NCBI RefSeq assembly: GCF_000017405.1
Contig: NC_009668.1
Location: 584,001 to 648,000, forward strand
DNA: 64,000 bases
Reading direction: 5' to 3'
Source of the DNA: Brucella anthropi ATCC 49188
Lineage (GTDB): Bacteria > Pseudomonadota > Alphaproteobacteria > Rhizobiales > Rhizobiaceae
Positions within the stretch are counted from its first letter, which is position 1. The number at the start of each line of letters is the position of its first letter. Positions 42,341 through 51,856 of this stretch are shown here, in pieces. The position numbers were made by a program, and so were the translations under genes. The notes under the pieces are model-generated. The model had not been told where the DNA came from. It was given only the letters and a program-made list of their open reading frames with translations, and ran no database searches.

Positions 42341-42763
42341 TTACTCTGCCTGCGCCTCGATATTTTCCATATCGTCATCGGACAAGCCGAAATGATGACC
42401 GATCTCGTGGATCAGAACATGGGTGATGATATCGCCCAGCGTTTCTTCATGTTCGGACCAATAGTCAAGGATCGCACGGCGGTAGAGCGTGATGCGGTTG
42501 GGACCTTCGCCGGTCTGCAGGCTGAAACGTTCGCCGATGCCACGACCTTCGAAAAGGCCGAGCAGATCAAAAGGCGTTTCCAGCCCCATATCCTCGATGA
42601 TCTGATCGTCAGGAAAGTCGGCGATCTGGATGATGATGTCGCCGCACAACGCACGAAACTCCTGTGGCAGATGCGCAAGAGCTTCAATCGCGATGGATTC
42701 GATTTCGTCCAGCGAGGGCGAGAGACGTCCCGCCCAGTCGCCGCTTTGATCTTCTCGGGCCAT
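42341..42763 (-). CDS. Zincin-like metallopeptidase family protein
   Basis: About 140 aa from ATG 42763 (a GTG at 42787 is the alternative). HVLIHEIGHHFGLSDDDME is the zinc-binding HExxH motif plus the GLSD follow-up characteristic of the small DUF1025-type putative metallopeptidases. The upstream RRAILDYWSEHEETLGDIITHVL segment is also typical. It is conserved next to leuD in Brucellaceae-like genomes as far as I recall. Its substrate is unknown and activity is unproven for the family. Confidence 0.88.
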   Translation of the reverse strand: MAREDQSGDWAGRLSPSLDEIESIAIEALAHLPQEFRALCGDIIIQIADFPDDQIIEDMGLETPFDLLGLFEGRGIGERFSLQTGEGPNRITLYRRAILDYWSEHEETLGDIITHVLIHEIGHHFGLSDDDMENIEAQAE

Positions 42764-42850
42764 TCCAGCCAATCGTGTCCTATTCACTTGTGAAGGCCAC
42801 CAAACCTGCGACCGAGCATTCTGGCCGAGTATATATAGTGCATACCGACA

Positions 42851-43456
42851 TTATGCCCAGGGACGCAATTCGGCGCGCTTGGCCTCGAATGTGTCGATGC
42901 TGCCAGCCTTTTCCATGGTCAGGCCGATATCGTCGAGACCGTTAAGCAGGCAATGGCGCTTGAAATCATCGACATCAAAGGAGATAGAGCCGCCATCCGG
43001 CCCGTGAATTTCCTTGGCTTCGAGGTCGACGGTGAGCGTCGCATTGGCGCCGCGTGAGGCGTCGTCCATCAGCTTGTCCAGATCTTCTTGGGCGACCTTG
43101 ATCGGCAGAATGCCGTTCTTGAAGCAGTTATTGTAGAAGATATCGGCAAACGAGGTCGAGATCACACAACGGATGCCGAAATCGAGCAGGGCCCATGGCG
43201 CATGTTCGCGCGAGGAGCCGCAGCCGAAATTGTCGCCTGCAACGAGAATCTGTGCGTTGCGATAGCCCGGCTTGTTCAGAACGAAATCCGGGTTCTCCGT
43301 GCCGTCTTCGTTGAAGCGCATTTCGGCGAAAAGACCCTTGCTCAGACCCGTGCGCTTGATCGTCTTCAGGTAATCCTTCGGAATGATCATGTCCGTATCG
43401 ATATTGACGATCGGCAGGGGGGCGGCAACGCCCGTGAGCTTGGTGAACTTATCCAT
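42851..43456 (-). CDS. leuD: 3-isopropylmalate dehydratase small subunit
   Basis: The 201-aa protein from ATG 43456 opens [33 protein letters not shown]. It contains [21 protein letters not shown], the swivelling-domain active loop, and [11 protein letters not shown]. With LeuC (not in this window) it isomerises 2- to 3-isopropylmalate in leucine synthesis. It is followed by the zincin gene. A very stable hairpin at 43580-43607 lies in the ~240-bp upstream gap. Confidence 0.96.
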   Translation of the reverse strand: MDKFTKLTGVAAPLPIVNIDTDMIIPKDYLKTIKRTGLSKGLFAEMRFNEDGTENPDFVLNKPGYRNAQILVAGDNFGCGSSREHAPWALLDFGIRCVISTSFADIFYNNCFKNGILPIKVAQEDLDKLMDDASRGANATLTVDLEAKEIHGPDGGSISFDVDDFKRHCLLNGLDDIGLTMEKAGSIDTFEAKRAELRPWA

Positions 43457-43579
43457 GTCCTGAACCTGTCGGTTGGGAATTTGCAATTTGCAAACTGGTT
43501 TACATCAGCTTGACCGAGAGTCAACGTTTGAGGCCGAAACTGCCCAATAGGTCGCAACTCCCGACCCGTTTCGCGAAAT

Positions 43580-43607
43580 ATCCGGCGCGCGGACAAGCGC
43601 GCCGGAT
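43580..43607. terminator. Strong GC-rich hairpin upstream of leuD
   Basis: A perfect 11-bp stem atccggcgcgc / gcgcgccggat with a 6-base loop sits between the unknown gene at 43698 and leuD. Without a T-tract it is only a tentative terminator for the former, and it might affect the leuD leader instead. Confidence 0.5.
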
Positions 43608-43697
43608 AGTCCGACTGTCGGGTTATGCGCATAATCCTGTCTGGAAACCGCGTCAAGTTTTCCAGATCATGCGTCGTTGATACAGTTTGCGCAATTT

Positions 43698-44159
43698 TCA
43701 GACATTGAGGGCGACGCCACCGGTCTCGCTGCCGGTCAGGCGGCGGGATTTGCCATCTGTACCAACGACGATCGTATAACGCCTGCGCCGCATTGAGAGG
43801 TTCGGCGAAACCGCCACATCGATGGCCGGATCGAACTGAAGCGTGATGCGCCACAGTTCAGGCTTGATCGTTTCCTCAACGGCGATGATACGGGCATCGA
43901 ACGGCGTCGTGTGAAACATGCCGGTGATACGCTGCCCGACACGGTAAGGCGCGGTATCGTCCTCGACGGGGGCGGTCTCCACCTTGCTGTCATTGGCGGC
44001 CAGCGTATTCCAGTCGCGTGTGCCGGACTGGCGCGCCACAAGGTCGAGTGCCTTGCCGTGGCTGATGTTGATGCCTTCCTCGCTCAAAGCCTGCCGCAGA
44101 CGGCGGGCCTGATGCTTGAAGTCAGCGTTATTGGTCCCAGCGATAATAGCTGTGGTCAT
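43698..44159 (-). CDS. Uncharacterised protein with N-terminal helical domain
   Basis: The 153-aa protein has an N-terminal FKHQARRLRQALSEEGINISHGKALDLVARQSGTRDWNTLAA segment. This is a small helical domain often found at the start of glyoxalase-superfamily and related uncharacterised proteins. A beta-rich C-terminal half follows (VGQRITGMFHTTPFDARIIAVEE, then ITLQFDPAIDVAV). No catalytic residues can be named. It is divergent from the CitE-like lyase. Confidence 0.75.
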   Translation of the reverse strand: MTTAIIAGTNNADFKHQARRLRQALSEEGINISHGKALDLVARQSGTRDWNTLAANDSKVETAPVEDDTAPYRVGQRITGMFHTTPFDARIIAVEETIKPELWRITLQFDPAIDVAVSPNLSMRRRRYTIVVGTDGKSRRLTGSETGGVALNV

Positions 44160-44398
44160 TGTTTTCGCTCCTGATTGTGAGCGGCGTTTTCATGAACGGG
44201 TGCCCGCATTGCCGTTTCTGCCGTCACCGGAACAAAAACGTGAAACAGGAATGCTTTACCATGGCCAAAGGCTGCGGACGGCAGGTGCATTCCAACCGAA
44301 GGCTGGAAAATAGGCGCGTCGATACAGGATTTCAAGAGCCTGCCTGCTCGCGCTCTCGGCGCTTGCGCTGCAGGATGGTTCGGTGCACAAATCGGGAT

Positions 44399-45274
44399 AT
44401 GAAAACTATTGTTCGTCCCCGTCGTTCTGTCCTTTTCGTTCCTGCCGCCAACGCTCGCGCTCTGGAAAAGTCTCTGACCCTGTCAGCGGATTGCGTGATC
44501 TATGATCTGGAGGATTCCGTCGCGCCGGAGGCGAAGGTCGCGGCGCGCGATGCGCTGGCCGCGCATTTCGCAAGCCATCCGAAGGTTGGTTTCGAGCGGA
44601 TTGTACGGGTCAATACGGCGGAAACGCCGTGGGGCAGGGATGATGTCGCGGCGGCTGCGAAGATGGGGGCGGATGCGATCCTTCTCCCCAAGACTGAACG
44701 ACCACAGGATATAATCGACGCGGCCAACCGGCTTGATCGTCGGGATGCCGATCCGGCAGTTGGTGTCTGGGCGATGATCGAAACCGCGCGTGGCATTCTC
44801 AATGCCGACGAGATTGCGGTTCTCGGACATCGTTCGGCGGTGCGGCTTGCCTGTTTCGTCGTCGGGCCGAACGATATTGCGCGGGAAACCGGCGTGCGTC
44901 CGCAACCGGGGCGGCCCTATCTCGTCCCATGGCTGATGCAGATCATTCTTGCAGCGCGCGCTGGCGGGATCACCGTTCTCGACGGTGTTTACAATGATTT
45001 TCGGGATAGCGTTGGCTTCGAGGCGGAATGCGCGCAAGGTGCCGCCATGGGGTTCGATGGCAAGACGCTGATTCATCCCGGCCAGATTGAAGCGGCTAAC
45101 CGTGCATTCTCACCAACCGAGGACGAGGTGGCCCATGCCCGCGCTGTTGTTGAAGTCTTCGCCCGGCCTGAAAATGCCGACAAGGGCGTCATCTCGCTGG
45201 ACGGGCAGATGGTCGAACGTCTGCATCTCGAAATGGCCGAGCGTGTACTCGCTAAAACGGGCGTAAAGTTATAA
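44399..45274 (+). CDS. HpcH/HpaI aldolase / CitE-like lyase
   Basis: From ATG 44399 the protein is 291 aa; the open frame before it is not protein-like. RRSVLFVPAANARALEKSLTLSADCVIYDLEDSVAPEAK is the CitE family opening, with the acidic metal-binding and substrate residues in YDLEDSV. MIETARGILNADEIA carries the conserved metal glutamate, and MGFDGKTLIHPGQIEAAN is diagnostic. Family members include citryl/malyl-CoA lyases and related thioesterases. Without citrate lyase partners it is most likely a stand-alone CoA-ester lyase (inference). Confidence 0.9.
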   Translation: MKTIVRPRRSVLFVPAANARALEKSLTLSADCVIYDLEDSVAPEAKVAARDALAAHFASHPKVGFERIVRVNTAETPWGRDDVAAAAKMGADAILLPKTERPQDIIDAANRLDRRDADPAVGVWAMIETARGILNADEIAVLGHRSAVRLACFVVGPNDIARETGVRPQPGRPYLVPWLMQIILAARAGGITVLDGVYNDFRDSVGFEAECAQGAAMGFDGKTLIHPGQIEAANRAFSPTEDEVAHARAVVEVFARPENADKGVISLDGQMVERLHLEMAERVLAKTGVKL

Positions 45275-45290
45275 CAGAGGAAGCAACAGC

Positions 45291-45497
45291 ATGAAGTTAT
45301 ATCGTTTCATTACAGGTCCGGACGATTCCGCATTCTGTCATCGCGTCACGGCGGCGCTCAACAAGGGCTGGCAGCTCTATGGTTCGCCGACCTATGCTTT
45401 CAATGCCGCAACCGGTGTCATGCACTGCGGCCAGCCGGTGGTGAAGGAAGTGGACGGCGTCGATTACACGCCGGACATCAAGCTCGGCGAATACTGA
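45291..45497 (+). CDS. DUF1737 domain protein
   Basis: The 68-aa protein MKLYRFITGPDDSAFCHRV, then ALNKGWQLYGSPTYAFN and MHCGQPVVKEV, is the full DUF1737 pattern. Its function is unknown. It lies 16 bp after the CitE-like gene and its stop overlaps the start of the VOC gene (TGATG), so the three form one transcription unit. Confidence 0.9.
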   Translation: MKLYRFITGPDDSAFCHRVTAALNKGWQLYGSPTYAFNAATGVMHCGQPVVKEVDGVDYTPDIKLGEY

Positions 45498-45850
45498 TGG
45501 CCGTCCGCCGCATCGTTGCCAATATTGCAGCCGCCGATCCTGCGGCGGCAAAGCGCTTCTACGGCGACTTGCTGGGCCTTGATGTGGCGATGGATTTCGG
45601 CTGGATCGTCACCTATGCCACGGATGCGCAGGCACGGGTACAGGTGAGCATCATGAGTGAGGGCGGAGCGGGCACACCGGTGCCCGATCTTTCCATTGAG
45701 GTCGATGATGTCGATGCCGTGCTGGAGCGCGCAATCGCGCTGGGATTCCCCGTCGAATACGGTCCGGTCGATGAGGAATGGGGTGTGCGTCGCTTCTACA
45801 CGCGTGACCCGTACGGTCGGCTCGTGAATATTCTAACCCACAAGAGTTGA
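45497..45850 (+). CDS. Glyoxalase/bleomycin-resistance (VOC) superfamily protein
   Basis: The 117-aa single VOC domain is RRIVANIAAADPAAAKRFYGDLLGLDVAMDFGW at the start, and GVRRFYTRDPYGRLVNILTHKS at the end with the usual terminal metal-site position. Members bind metals and small molecules and include isomerases, dioxygenases and drug-binding proteins. The specific role is unknown. It is translationally coupled to the DUF1737 gene and closes the unit before a strong terminator. Confidence 0.9.
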   Translation: MAVRRIVANIAAADPAAAKRFYGDLLGLDVAMDFGWIVTYATDAQARVQVSIMSEGGAGTPVPDLSIEVDDVDAVLERAIALGFPVEYGPVDEEWGVRRFYTRDPYGRLVNILTHKS

Positions 45851-45851
45851 A

Positions 45852-45883
45852 CAAAAGGCCGGTTTCCCGGCCTTTTGTTTTTT
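45852..45883. terminator. Bidirectional terminator
   Basis: A stem caaaaggccgg / ccggccttttg with a 4-base loop and T-run ends the VOC unit. It lies just beyond the stop of the convergent M3 peptidase gene. Confidence 0.92.
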
Positions 45884-45887
45884 GGTT

Positions 45888-47936
45888 CTAGTTCAAACCG
45901 CGCTTTTCAATCATCGCGTCTGGCGTCGGCATCTTGCCACGGAATGCCTTGTAAAGTTCTTCCGGGTCGCGGCTGCCACCAGCGGCATAGATATGCTGCT
46001 TCAGCTTTGCCGCCAGTTCCGGATTGAAGGCATCGCCGGTTTCCTCGAATGCCGAGAAGGCATCCGCGTCCAGCACTTCCGACCACATGTAGGAATAGTA
46101 GCCTGCGGAATAACCGTCGCCGGAGAAGACATGGGTGAAATGCGGTGTGCGATGGCGCATGATGATCGCATCCGGCATGGAAAGCTTTTCCAGCGTCTTT
46201 ACCTCGAAAGCGAGCGGATCAGCGATCTTTTCCTTACCGGTATGGAACGCCATGTCCACCAGTGCGGATGAGGTGAACTCGACCGTGTTGAAGCCTGCAT
46301 TGAAAGTGCGGGCCGCAAGCACCTTGTCGAGGAGCGCCTTCGGCATGGCTTCTCCGGTGCGATAGTGCACGGCGTATTGTTCGAGAACGGCCGGGACGGT
46401 CAACCAGTGTTCGTAAAGCTGCGACGGCAGTTCCACGAAATCGCGGGAAACGGCAGTGCCGGAAACGGCGGGCCATGTCACATCCGAGAGAAGCCCATGC
46501 AGTGCATGACCGAATTCGTGGAACAGCGTGCGCGCATCGTCAAGCGAGAGCAGGGCAGGTTCACCTGCCTTTGGCTTCGCAAAATTCATGACGTTGTAGA
46601 TGATTGGCTTCTGTCCGCCATTGAGCTTGTGGCTTGATTGCAGGGAACTCATCCACGCGCCCGAACGCTTCGAGGTGCGGGCGAAATAGTCGCCGAGGAA
46701 AAGGCCGCGTTCGCTGCCATCCGCATTGAAGACCTGAAACACCCGCACATCCGGATGCCACGCAGCGATGCCCTTCTTTTCCTCGAAGCGGATGCCGAAC
46801 AGGCGGTCTGCCACGTCAAAAGCGGCTTCGATGATCTTTTCGAGCTGAAGATAAGGCTTCAGTTCCGCTTCATCGAAGGCGAAGCGTTCGGCGCGCAGCT
46901 TTTCGGCATAGAAGCGCCAGTCCCATGGCGCAACCTTGTGATTGCCGCCATCGGCTGCGATCAGGCGCTCCAGTTCGACTTCTTCTTCATGGGCCTTGGC
47001 GCGCGCCTTGTCCCAGACGGGTTCCAGCAGGTCCATGACCGCCTTTGGCGTCTTGGCCATGGTGTCGTCGAGCTTGTAGGCGGCAAAGTTGGCGTAGCCG
47101 AGCAGATGTGCCTTGCGCTCGCGCAATTCCACCATTTCGCGCACGATGTCACGATTGTCGCTTTCGCCACCGTTCTCGCCGCGCTTTGCCCAGGCATTGA
47201 ACGCCTGTTCGCGCAGTTCACGATTTTCGGAGAAGGAAAGGAATGGCTCGACAATTGAGCGTGATAGCGTAACCGCCCAGGCATCCGGTTTGCCGCGTTC
47301 AGCGGCGGCACTTTGCATGGCGTTCTTCAGGAAATCCGGCAGACCGGCGAGGTCGGCTTCATCGGTGATGAACAGGGCCCAGCTTGATTCATCCTTCAGC
47401 ACATTCTGACCAAAGCGCGCGCCAAGTCCGGCAAGCTTTTCATTGATACCTGCAAGCTCCGTCTTGCCCGCTTCATCGAGCTTTGCTCCGGAGCGAACAA
47501 AACCTTTCCATGTCTTTTCAAGAACGCGTTTGGTCTCGGTATCGAGGTCCAGCATATCGCGATTTTCATAGAGCGCGTCGATGCGGGCGAAAAGCGCCGG
47601 GTCCATCATGATGCGCGAATAATGACGCGACATTTTCGGCGCGATCTCGCGTTCGAGCGCCTGGATCGTGTCGTTGCTATGCGCACCAGCGCGCATCCAG
47701 AAAATCGATGAAACGCGGTCGAGCGCCTTGCCGGTCAGCTGGAGAGCTTTCAGCGTATTATCGATGGTCGCTTCATCGGTCGCCTTCGCGATGACTTCCA
47801 CTTCTGCGAGGTCCTCAGCCAACGCGGCATCGAATGCAGACGCGAAATCGTCATCCTTGAAAGCGGTGAAATCCGGCAGGCCCAGCGGTCCGCTCCATTC
47901 AGTCAGCGCGCGATTGTAAGCGGTCTTGTCGGACAT
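45888..47936 (-). CDS. M3 family zinc oligopeptidase (peptidyl-dipeptidase/oligopeptidase A type)
   Basis: From ATG 47936 (GGAGTCTCATC before it) the protein is 682 aa, the normal M3A length. FHEFGHALHGLLSDVTWPAVSGTAVSRDFVELPSQ contains the HEFGH zinc motif and the downstream third-ligand region. SDVTWPAVSGTAVSRDFVE and HFTHVFSGDGYSAGYYSYMWSEV are shared with Dcp and OpdA. It degrades short peptides in the cytoplasm. I cannot separate dipeptidyl carboxypeptidase from oligopeptidase A by eye, so no symbol is given. Confidence 0.93.
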   Translation of the reverse strand: MSDKTAYNRALTEWSGPLGLPDFTAFKDDDFASAFDAALAEDLAEVEVIAKATDEATIDNTLKALQLTGKALDRVSSIFWMRAGAHSNDTIQALEREIAPKMSRHYSRIMMDPALFARIDALYENRDMLDLDTETKRVLEKTWKGFVRSGAKLDEAGKTELAGINEKLAGLGARFGQNVLKDESSWALFITDEADLAGLPDFLKNAMQSAAAERGKPDAWAVTLSRSIVEPFLSFSENRELREQAFNAWAKRGENGGESDNRDIVREMVELRERKAHLLGYANFAAYKLDDTMAKTPKAVMDLLEPVWDKARAKAHEEEVELERLIAADGGNHKVAPWDWRFYAEKLRAERFAFDEAELKPYLQLEKIIEAAFDVADRLFGIRFEEKKGIAAWHPDVRVFQVFNADGSERGLFLGDYFARTSKRSGAWMSSLQSSHKLNGGQKPIIYNVMNFAKPKAGEPALLSLDDARTLFHEFGHALHGLLSDVTWPAVSGTAVSRDFVELPSQLYEHWLTVPAVLEQYAVHYRTGEAMPKALLDKVLAARTFNAGFNTVEFTSSALVDMAFHTGKEKIADPLAFEVKTLEKLSMPDAIIMRHRTPHFTHVFSGDGYSAGYYSYMWSEVLDADAFSAFEETGDAFNPELAAKLKQHIYAAGGSRDPEELYKAFRGKMPTPDAMIEKRGLN

Positions 47937-48296
47937 GATGAGACTCCGGTTCAGATGAATTCGATATGGATCAGACTTAGGAGTTAAGCAGCAGAGGGGC
48001 AAGGGCTGGAAGGCCGCTTTCACGGTTTCCACATCGCGGGCGTCTCGCTGCCGGGGCAGGAGCTTGGAAAAAGCGTTCGACATCGTCTCGCAGGGCTTGA
48101 CTTTATTGGCGACCAAGCGCACATCACGCCCGCAGCCGAATTTCTGCGGCAGCATTTTCAACCGGAGTTTTATTCTCTTATGCCCAGCGACAGTCACAGT
48201 CGATTGTTTCAGCCGTCAAGGCAGTTCGTGATCTGATCGCTTGCGGTCGGCTTGCACGGTCTGCCTTTGACGGCGGATCGACAGAAAGGCAAGCCC

Positions 48297-49682
48297 ATGA
48301 CCGACAACAACTTCTTCCCGGAAGTACTCAATGTTGCCGACCTCCCTGCTGCTGCCATCGCAAGCCGCATTGCGGACATGCGTACCGGCGACGCAGTGGA
48401 ACTCGTTAACGAACTCGATGCCGATGATGCAGTCGCCGTCATCGCACAGCTTTCGCACGAAGATGCCATCCGTCTGCTCGACCAGCCGGAACTGCACCGT
48501 GCTACCGAAATCATCGCTACCCTGCCGCCCGGCCTCGCGAGTCTCCTGCTCGATGGCATGTCGGCGGACCGCGCAACCGACGTTTTTCAGGAACTGGAAG
48601 ACGACGACCGCGCACGCCTGTTTCCCATTCTCGCGCCTGAAACCAAGGTCGCGCTGAAGAAATTGATGGGCTATCCGCCGAATACGGCGGGCTCGCTCAT
48701 GACCATCGAATTCATTGCCGTGCCTTCCAACTGGAATGTTGGCCAGACGCTGGAATATATCCGCAAGGTCGAACGCACGCGTGAGACGGTTTATGCAATC
48801 TACGTGGTTGATCCGGCCAGCCGTGTTCTGTTGGGTGTGGTCAGCTTGCGCCGCCTCATCATCCGCCAGCCGGACGAACCGATTCTGTCTATCGCCCGCG
48901 ACGAAGAGCCGATCACCATTTCGCCTCTCGCAAGTCGTGAGGAAGTGGCGCGCCTGTTCCGCAAGCACGACCTTCTGGCCGTACCTGTGGTGGACGAAAG
49001 CCGTCACATCATCGGCATTGTGACCGTTGATGACGTGCTCGACGCCATGACGGAAGAGGCAAGCGAGGACGCTTACCGTTTCGGCGGTATGGAGGCGCTC
49101 GACAAGCCCTATATGCGCATCGGCTTCGGCGAGATGCTGAAGAAGCGTGCGGGCTGGCTCGGTATCCTTTTCCTCGGCGAAATGCTGACCGCGAGCGCGA
49201 TGCAGCATTTCGAGCTGGAGCTTGAAAAGGCTCTCGTGCTGACGCTGTTCATCCCGCTCATCATGTCATCGGGCGGTAATTCCGGCTCACAGGCGACGTC
49301 GCTGATTATCCGCGCGCTGGCCTTGCAGGAAATCAAGCTCAAGGACTGGTGGCGTGTCGCCCTGCGCGAATTGCCAACGGGCTTGGCCCTTGGCAGCTTT
49401 CTCGGCGTCATTGGCATCATTCGCATCGCCATCTGGCAGACGCTTGGCATCTACGACTATGGCGAACACTGGATTCTGGTGGCCGCGACCGTCGGTATGG
49501 CGCTGGTCTGCATCGTGACTTTCGGCTCGCTGACAGGCTCCATGCTGCCTTTCATCCTGCAAAGGCTCGGATTCGATCCGGCCAGCGCATCGGCGCCTTT
49601 CGTCGCCACACTGGTCGATGTGACCGGTCTTGTGATCTATTTCAGCGTCGCGCTGGTCATTTTGTCAGGCACGCTCTTGTAA
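48297..49682 (+). CDS. mgtE: Magnesium transporter MgtE
   Basis: From ATG 48297 the protein is 461 aa. An N-terminal helical superhelix domain (about 1-130; AVIAQLSHEDAIRLLDQPELH and DRATDVFQELEDDDRARL) is followed by two CBS domains (about 130-260; VSLRRLIIRQPDEP and VVDESRHIIGIVTVDDVLDAM). A five-helix transport domain contains PLIMSSGGNSGSQATSLIIRAL. MgtE is a Mg2+-gated channel of the inner membrane whose cytosolic domains sense Mg2+. No Mg2+ riboswitch is recognised in the ~100-bp leader. Confidence 0.95.
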   Translation: MTDNNFFPEVLNVADLPAAAIASRIADMRTGDAVELVNELDADDAVAVIAQLSHEDAIRLLDQPELHRATEIIATLPPGLASLLLDGMSADRATDVFQELEDDDRARLFPILAPETKVALKKLMGYPPNTAGSLMTIEFIAVPSNWNVGQTLEYIRKVERTRETVYAIYVVDPASRVLLGVVSLRRLIIRQPDEPILSIARDEEPITISPLASREEVARLFRKHDLLAVPVVDESRHIIGIVTVDDVLDAMTEEASEDAYRFGGMEALDKPYMRIGFGEMLKKRAGWLGILFLGEMLTASAMQHFELELEKALVLTLFIPLIMSSGGNSGSQATSLIIRALALQEIKLKDWWRVALRELPTGLALGSFLGVIGIIRIAIWQTLGIYDYGEHWILVAATVGMALVCIVTFGSLTGSMLPFILQRLGFDPASASAPFVATLVDVTGLVIYFSVALVILSGTLL

Positions 49683-49689
49683 GGCTCGG

Positions 49690-49737
49690 GCATGTCGCGA
49701 AAAAGTGGAAACTGGTTTTTCGATAACGACATGCCCA
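49690..49737. repeat. Dispersed palindromic intergenic repeat, diverged copy B
   Basis: The sequence ggcatgtcgcgaaaaagtgg ... ttcgataacgacatgcc has the same palindromic ends (gcatgtc / gacatgc) and the same aagtgga-actgg centre as the copies at 30058 and 60950. Confidence 0.7.
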
Positions 49738-49809
49738 AAAAGAATTCAAAAAACTGTCAGAATGACAGTGTAAAAATGCAATGAAATTCGGGTTTTTCGG
49801 GTTAATTGG

Positions 49810-49835
49810 GGGGCAGTTTCGCGCTGCCCCTTTCT
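49810..49835 (+). terminator. Rho-independent terminator downstream of mgtE
   Basis: A 7-bp stem ggggcag / ctgcccc with a 7-base loop is followed by tttct, before typA. Confidence 0.75.
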
Positions 49836-49925
49836 AAAATGCAAAAAAACCTGTAAGAGCGCCGCATTGTTTTTCCGCGCGGGTTTGTTGGCGCGGCTCC
49901 CAACTCATATAGAAGTGATCTCCAT

Positions 49926-51752
49926 ATGGAATTGCGTAATATCGCTATTATCGCACACGTCGATCATGGCAAAACCACTCTGGTCGATGAACTCCTGAAG
50001 CAGTCCGGCTCGTTCCGCGACAACCAGCGCGTTGCAGAACGCATGATGGATTCCAACGACATCGAAAAGGAACGCGGGATCACCATTCTCGCGAAGGCCA
50101 CTTCGGTTGTCTGGAAAAACACGCGTATCAACATCGTCGACACGCCGGGCCACGCCGACTTCGGCGGCGAAGTTGAGCGTATTCTTTCGATGGTTGACGG
50201 CGCTATCGTTCTCGTTGACGCTGCTGAAGGTCCAATGCCACAGACGAAGTTCGTTGTTGGCAAGGCGCTGAAAGTTGGCCTGCGTCCGATCGTTGCGATC
50301 AACAAGATCGACCGTCCGGATGGCCGTCATGAAGAAGTCATCAACGAAGTGTTCGACCTCTTCGCCAATCTCGACGCGACCGACGAGCAGCTCGACTTCC
50401 CGATCCTGTACGGTTCAGGCCGTAACGGCTGGATGGCGCTGAACCCGGAAGGCCCACAGGACGAAGGTCTGGCTCCGCTGTTCGACCTCGTGTTGAAGCA
50501 CGTTCCGGCACCGAAGGTTGCTGAAGGTCCGTTCCGCATGATCGGTACGATCCTCGAAGCCGATCCGTTCCTGGGCCGCATCATCACCGGTCGTATCCAT
50601 TCCGGCTCGATCAAGCCGAACCAGGCCGTCAAGGTTCTCGGTCAGGATGGTTCGCTGCTCGAAAATGGCCGTATCTCGAAGATCCTCGCTTTCCGCGGCA
50701 TCGAGCGTCAGGCCATTGACGAAGCCCATGCAGGCGACATCGTCGCTATCGCCGGTCTTTCCAAGGGCACTGTTGCCGACACCTTCTGCGATCCTTCGGT
50801 AAGCGAGCCTCTGGCTGCGCAGCCAATCGATCCGCCGACCGTGACCATGTCCTTCATCGTCAATGACAGCCCTTATGCGGGCACGGAAGGCGACAAGGTG
50901 ACGAGCCGCGTTATCCGTGACCGTCTGCTCAAGGAAGCTGAAGGCAACGTTGCACTGAAGATCGAGGAATCGACCGAAAAGGATTCGTTCTTCGTTTCCG
51001 GTCGTGGCGAATTGCAGCTTGCAGTTCTGATCGAAAACATGCGCCGTGAGGGCTTCGAGCTTGGCGTTTCGCGTCCGCGCGTCGTCATGAAGGACGGCGA
51101 GAACGGCGAGAAGCTGGAGCCGGTGGAAGAAGTCGTCATCGACGTCGATGAAGAATATTCCGGCACGGTTGTGCAGAAGATGTCCGAACGCAAGGCCGAA
51201 ATGGTCGAGCTGCGTCCTTCCGGCGGCAACCGCGTTCGTATGGTGTTCTACGCACCGACCCGTGGTCTGATCGGCTATCAATCGGAACTTCTGACCGATA
51301 CGCGCGGCACGGCGATCATGAACCGTCTGTTCCACGACTATCAGCCATACAAGGGCGAAATCGCTGGCCGCAACAACGGCGTTCTGATCTCCAACGATCA
51401 GGGTGAAGCTGTTGCTTACGCATTGTTCAACCTTGAAGATCGCGGCCCGATGATCATCGACGCTGGTGTCAAGGTCTATCAGGGCATGCTGATCGGCATT
51501 CACAGCCGTGACAACGATCTGGAAGTCAACGTGCTCAAGGGCAAGAAGCTCACCAACATCCGCGCCGCAGGCAAGGATGAAGCCGTGAAGCTTACCCCGC
51601 CGATCAAGATGACGCTGGAACGCGCTCTGTCGTGGATTCAGGACGACGAGCTGGTTGAAGTGACGCCGAAGTCGATCCGTCTTCGCAAGCTCTACCTCGA
51701 CCCGAATGAGCGCAAGCGCTTCGAAAAGAGCGGCAAGTCCAGCGCTGCTTAA
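49926..51752 (+). CDS. typA: Ribosome-associated GTPase TypA/BipA
   Basis: The 608-aa translational GTPase has G1 [21 protein letters not shown], switch segment [14 protein letters not shown]3 [22 protein letters not shown] and G4 INKIDRPD. The BipA-specific C-terminal region follows ([29 protein letters not shown] and the C-terminal [14 protein letters not shown]). It binds the ribosome and is needed for ribosome assembly and growth under stress such as cold. It stands alone between terminators. Confidence 0.98.
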   Translation: MELRNIAIIAHVDHGKTTLVDELLKQSGSFRDNQRVAERMMDSNDIEKERGITILAKATSVVWKNTRINIVDTPGHADFGGEVERILSMVDGAIVLVDAAEGPMPQTKFVVGKALKVGLRPIVAINKIDRPDGRHEEVINEVFDLFANLDATDEQLDFPILYGSGRNGWMALNPEGPQDEGLAPLFDLVLKHVPAPKVAEGPFRMIGTILEADPFLGRIITGRIHSGSIKPNQAVKVLGQDGSLLENGRISKILAFRGIERQAIDEAHAGDIVAIAGLSKGTVADTFCDPSVSEPLAAQPIDPPTVTMSFIVNDSPYAGTEGDKVTSRVIRDRLLKEAEGNVALKIEESTEKDSFFVSGRGELQLAVLIENMRREGFELGVSRPRVVMKDGENGEKLEPVEEVVIDVDEEYSGTVVQKMSERKAEMVELRPSGGNRVRMVFYAPTRGLIGYQSELLTDTRGTAIMNRLFHDYQPYKGEIAGRNNGVLISNDQGEAVAYALFNLEDRGPMIIDAGVKVYQGMLIGIHSRDNDLEVNVLKGKKLTNIRAAGKDEAVKLTPPIKMTLERALSWIQDDELVEVTPKSIRLRKLYLDPNERKRFEKSGKSSAA

Positions 51753-51768
51753 GTTGACAGAATAAAGA

Positions 51769-51796
51769 AAACGGCGCCTTCGGGCGCCGTTTTTGT
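51769..51796 (+). terminator. Rho-independent terminator of typA
   Basis: A stem aaaacggcgcc / ggcgccgttttt with a short loop (ttcg) lies 17 bp after the typA stop. Confidence 0.93.
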
Positions 51797-51856
51797 TTGC
51801 ACGTTTAACGTGAACTTCAGCTCTTTGGTCGATTATGAGATCAATTGGGGGCGCTG

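Noticed and set aside
44159..44398. N-terminal extension of the CitE-like gene
   Set aside because: The added ~80 residues are Cys/Arg-rich and not protein-like; the ATG at 44399 begins the family's normal start.
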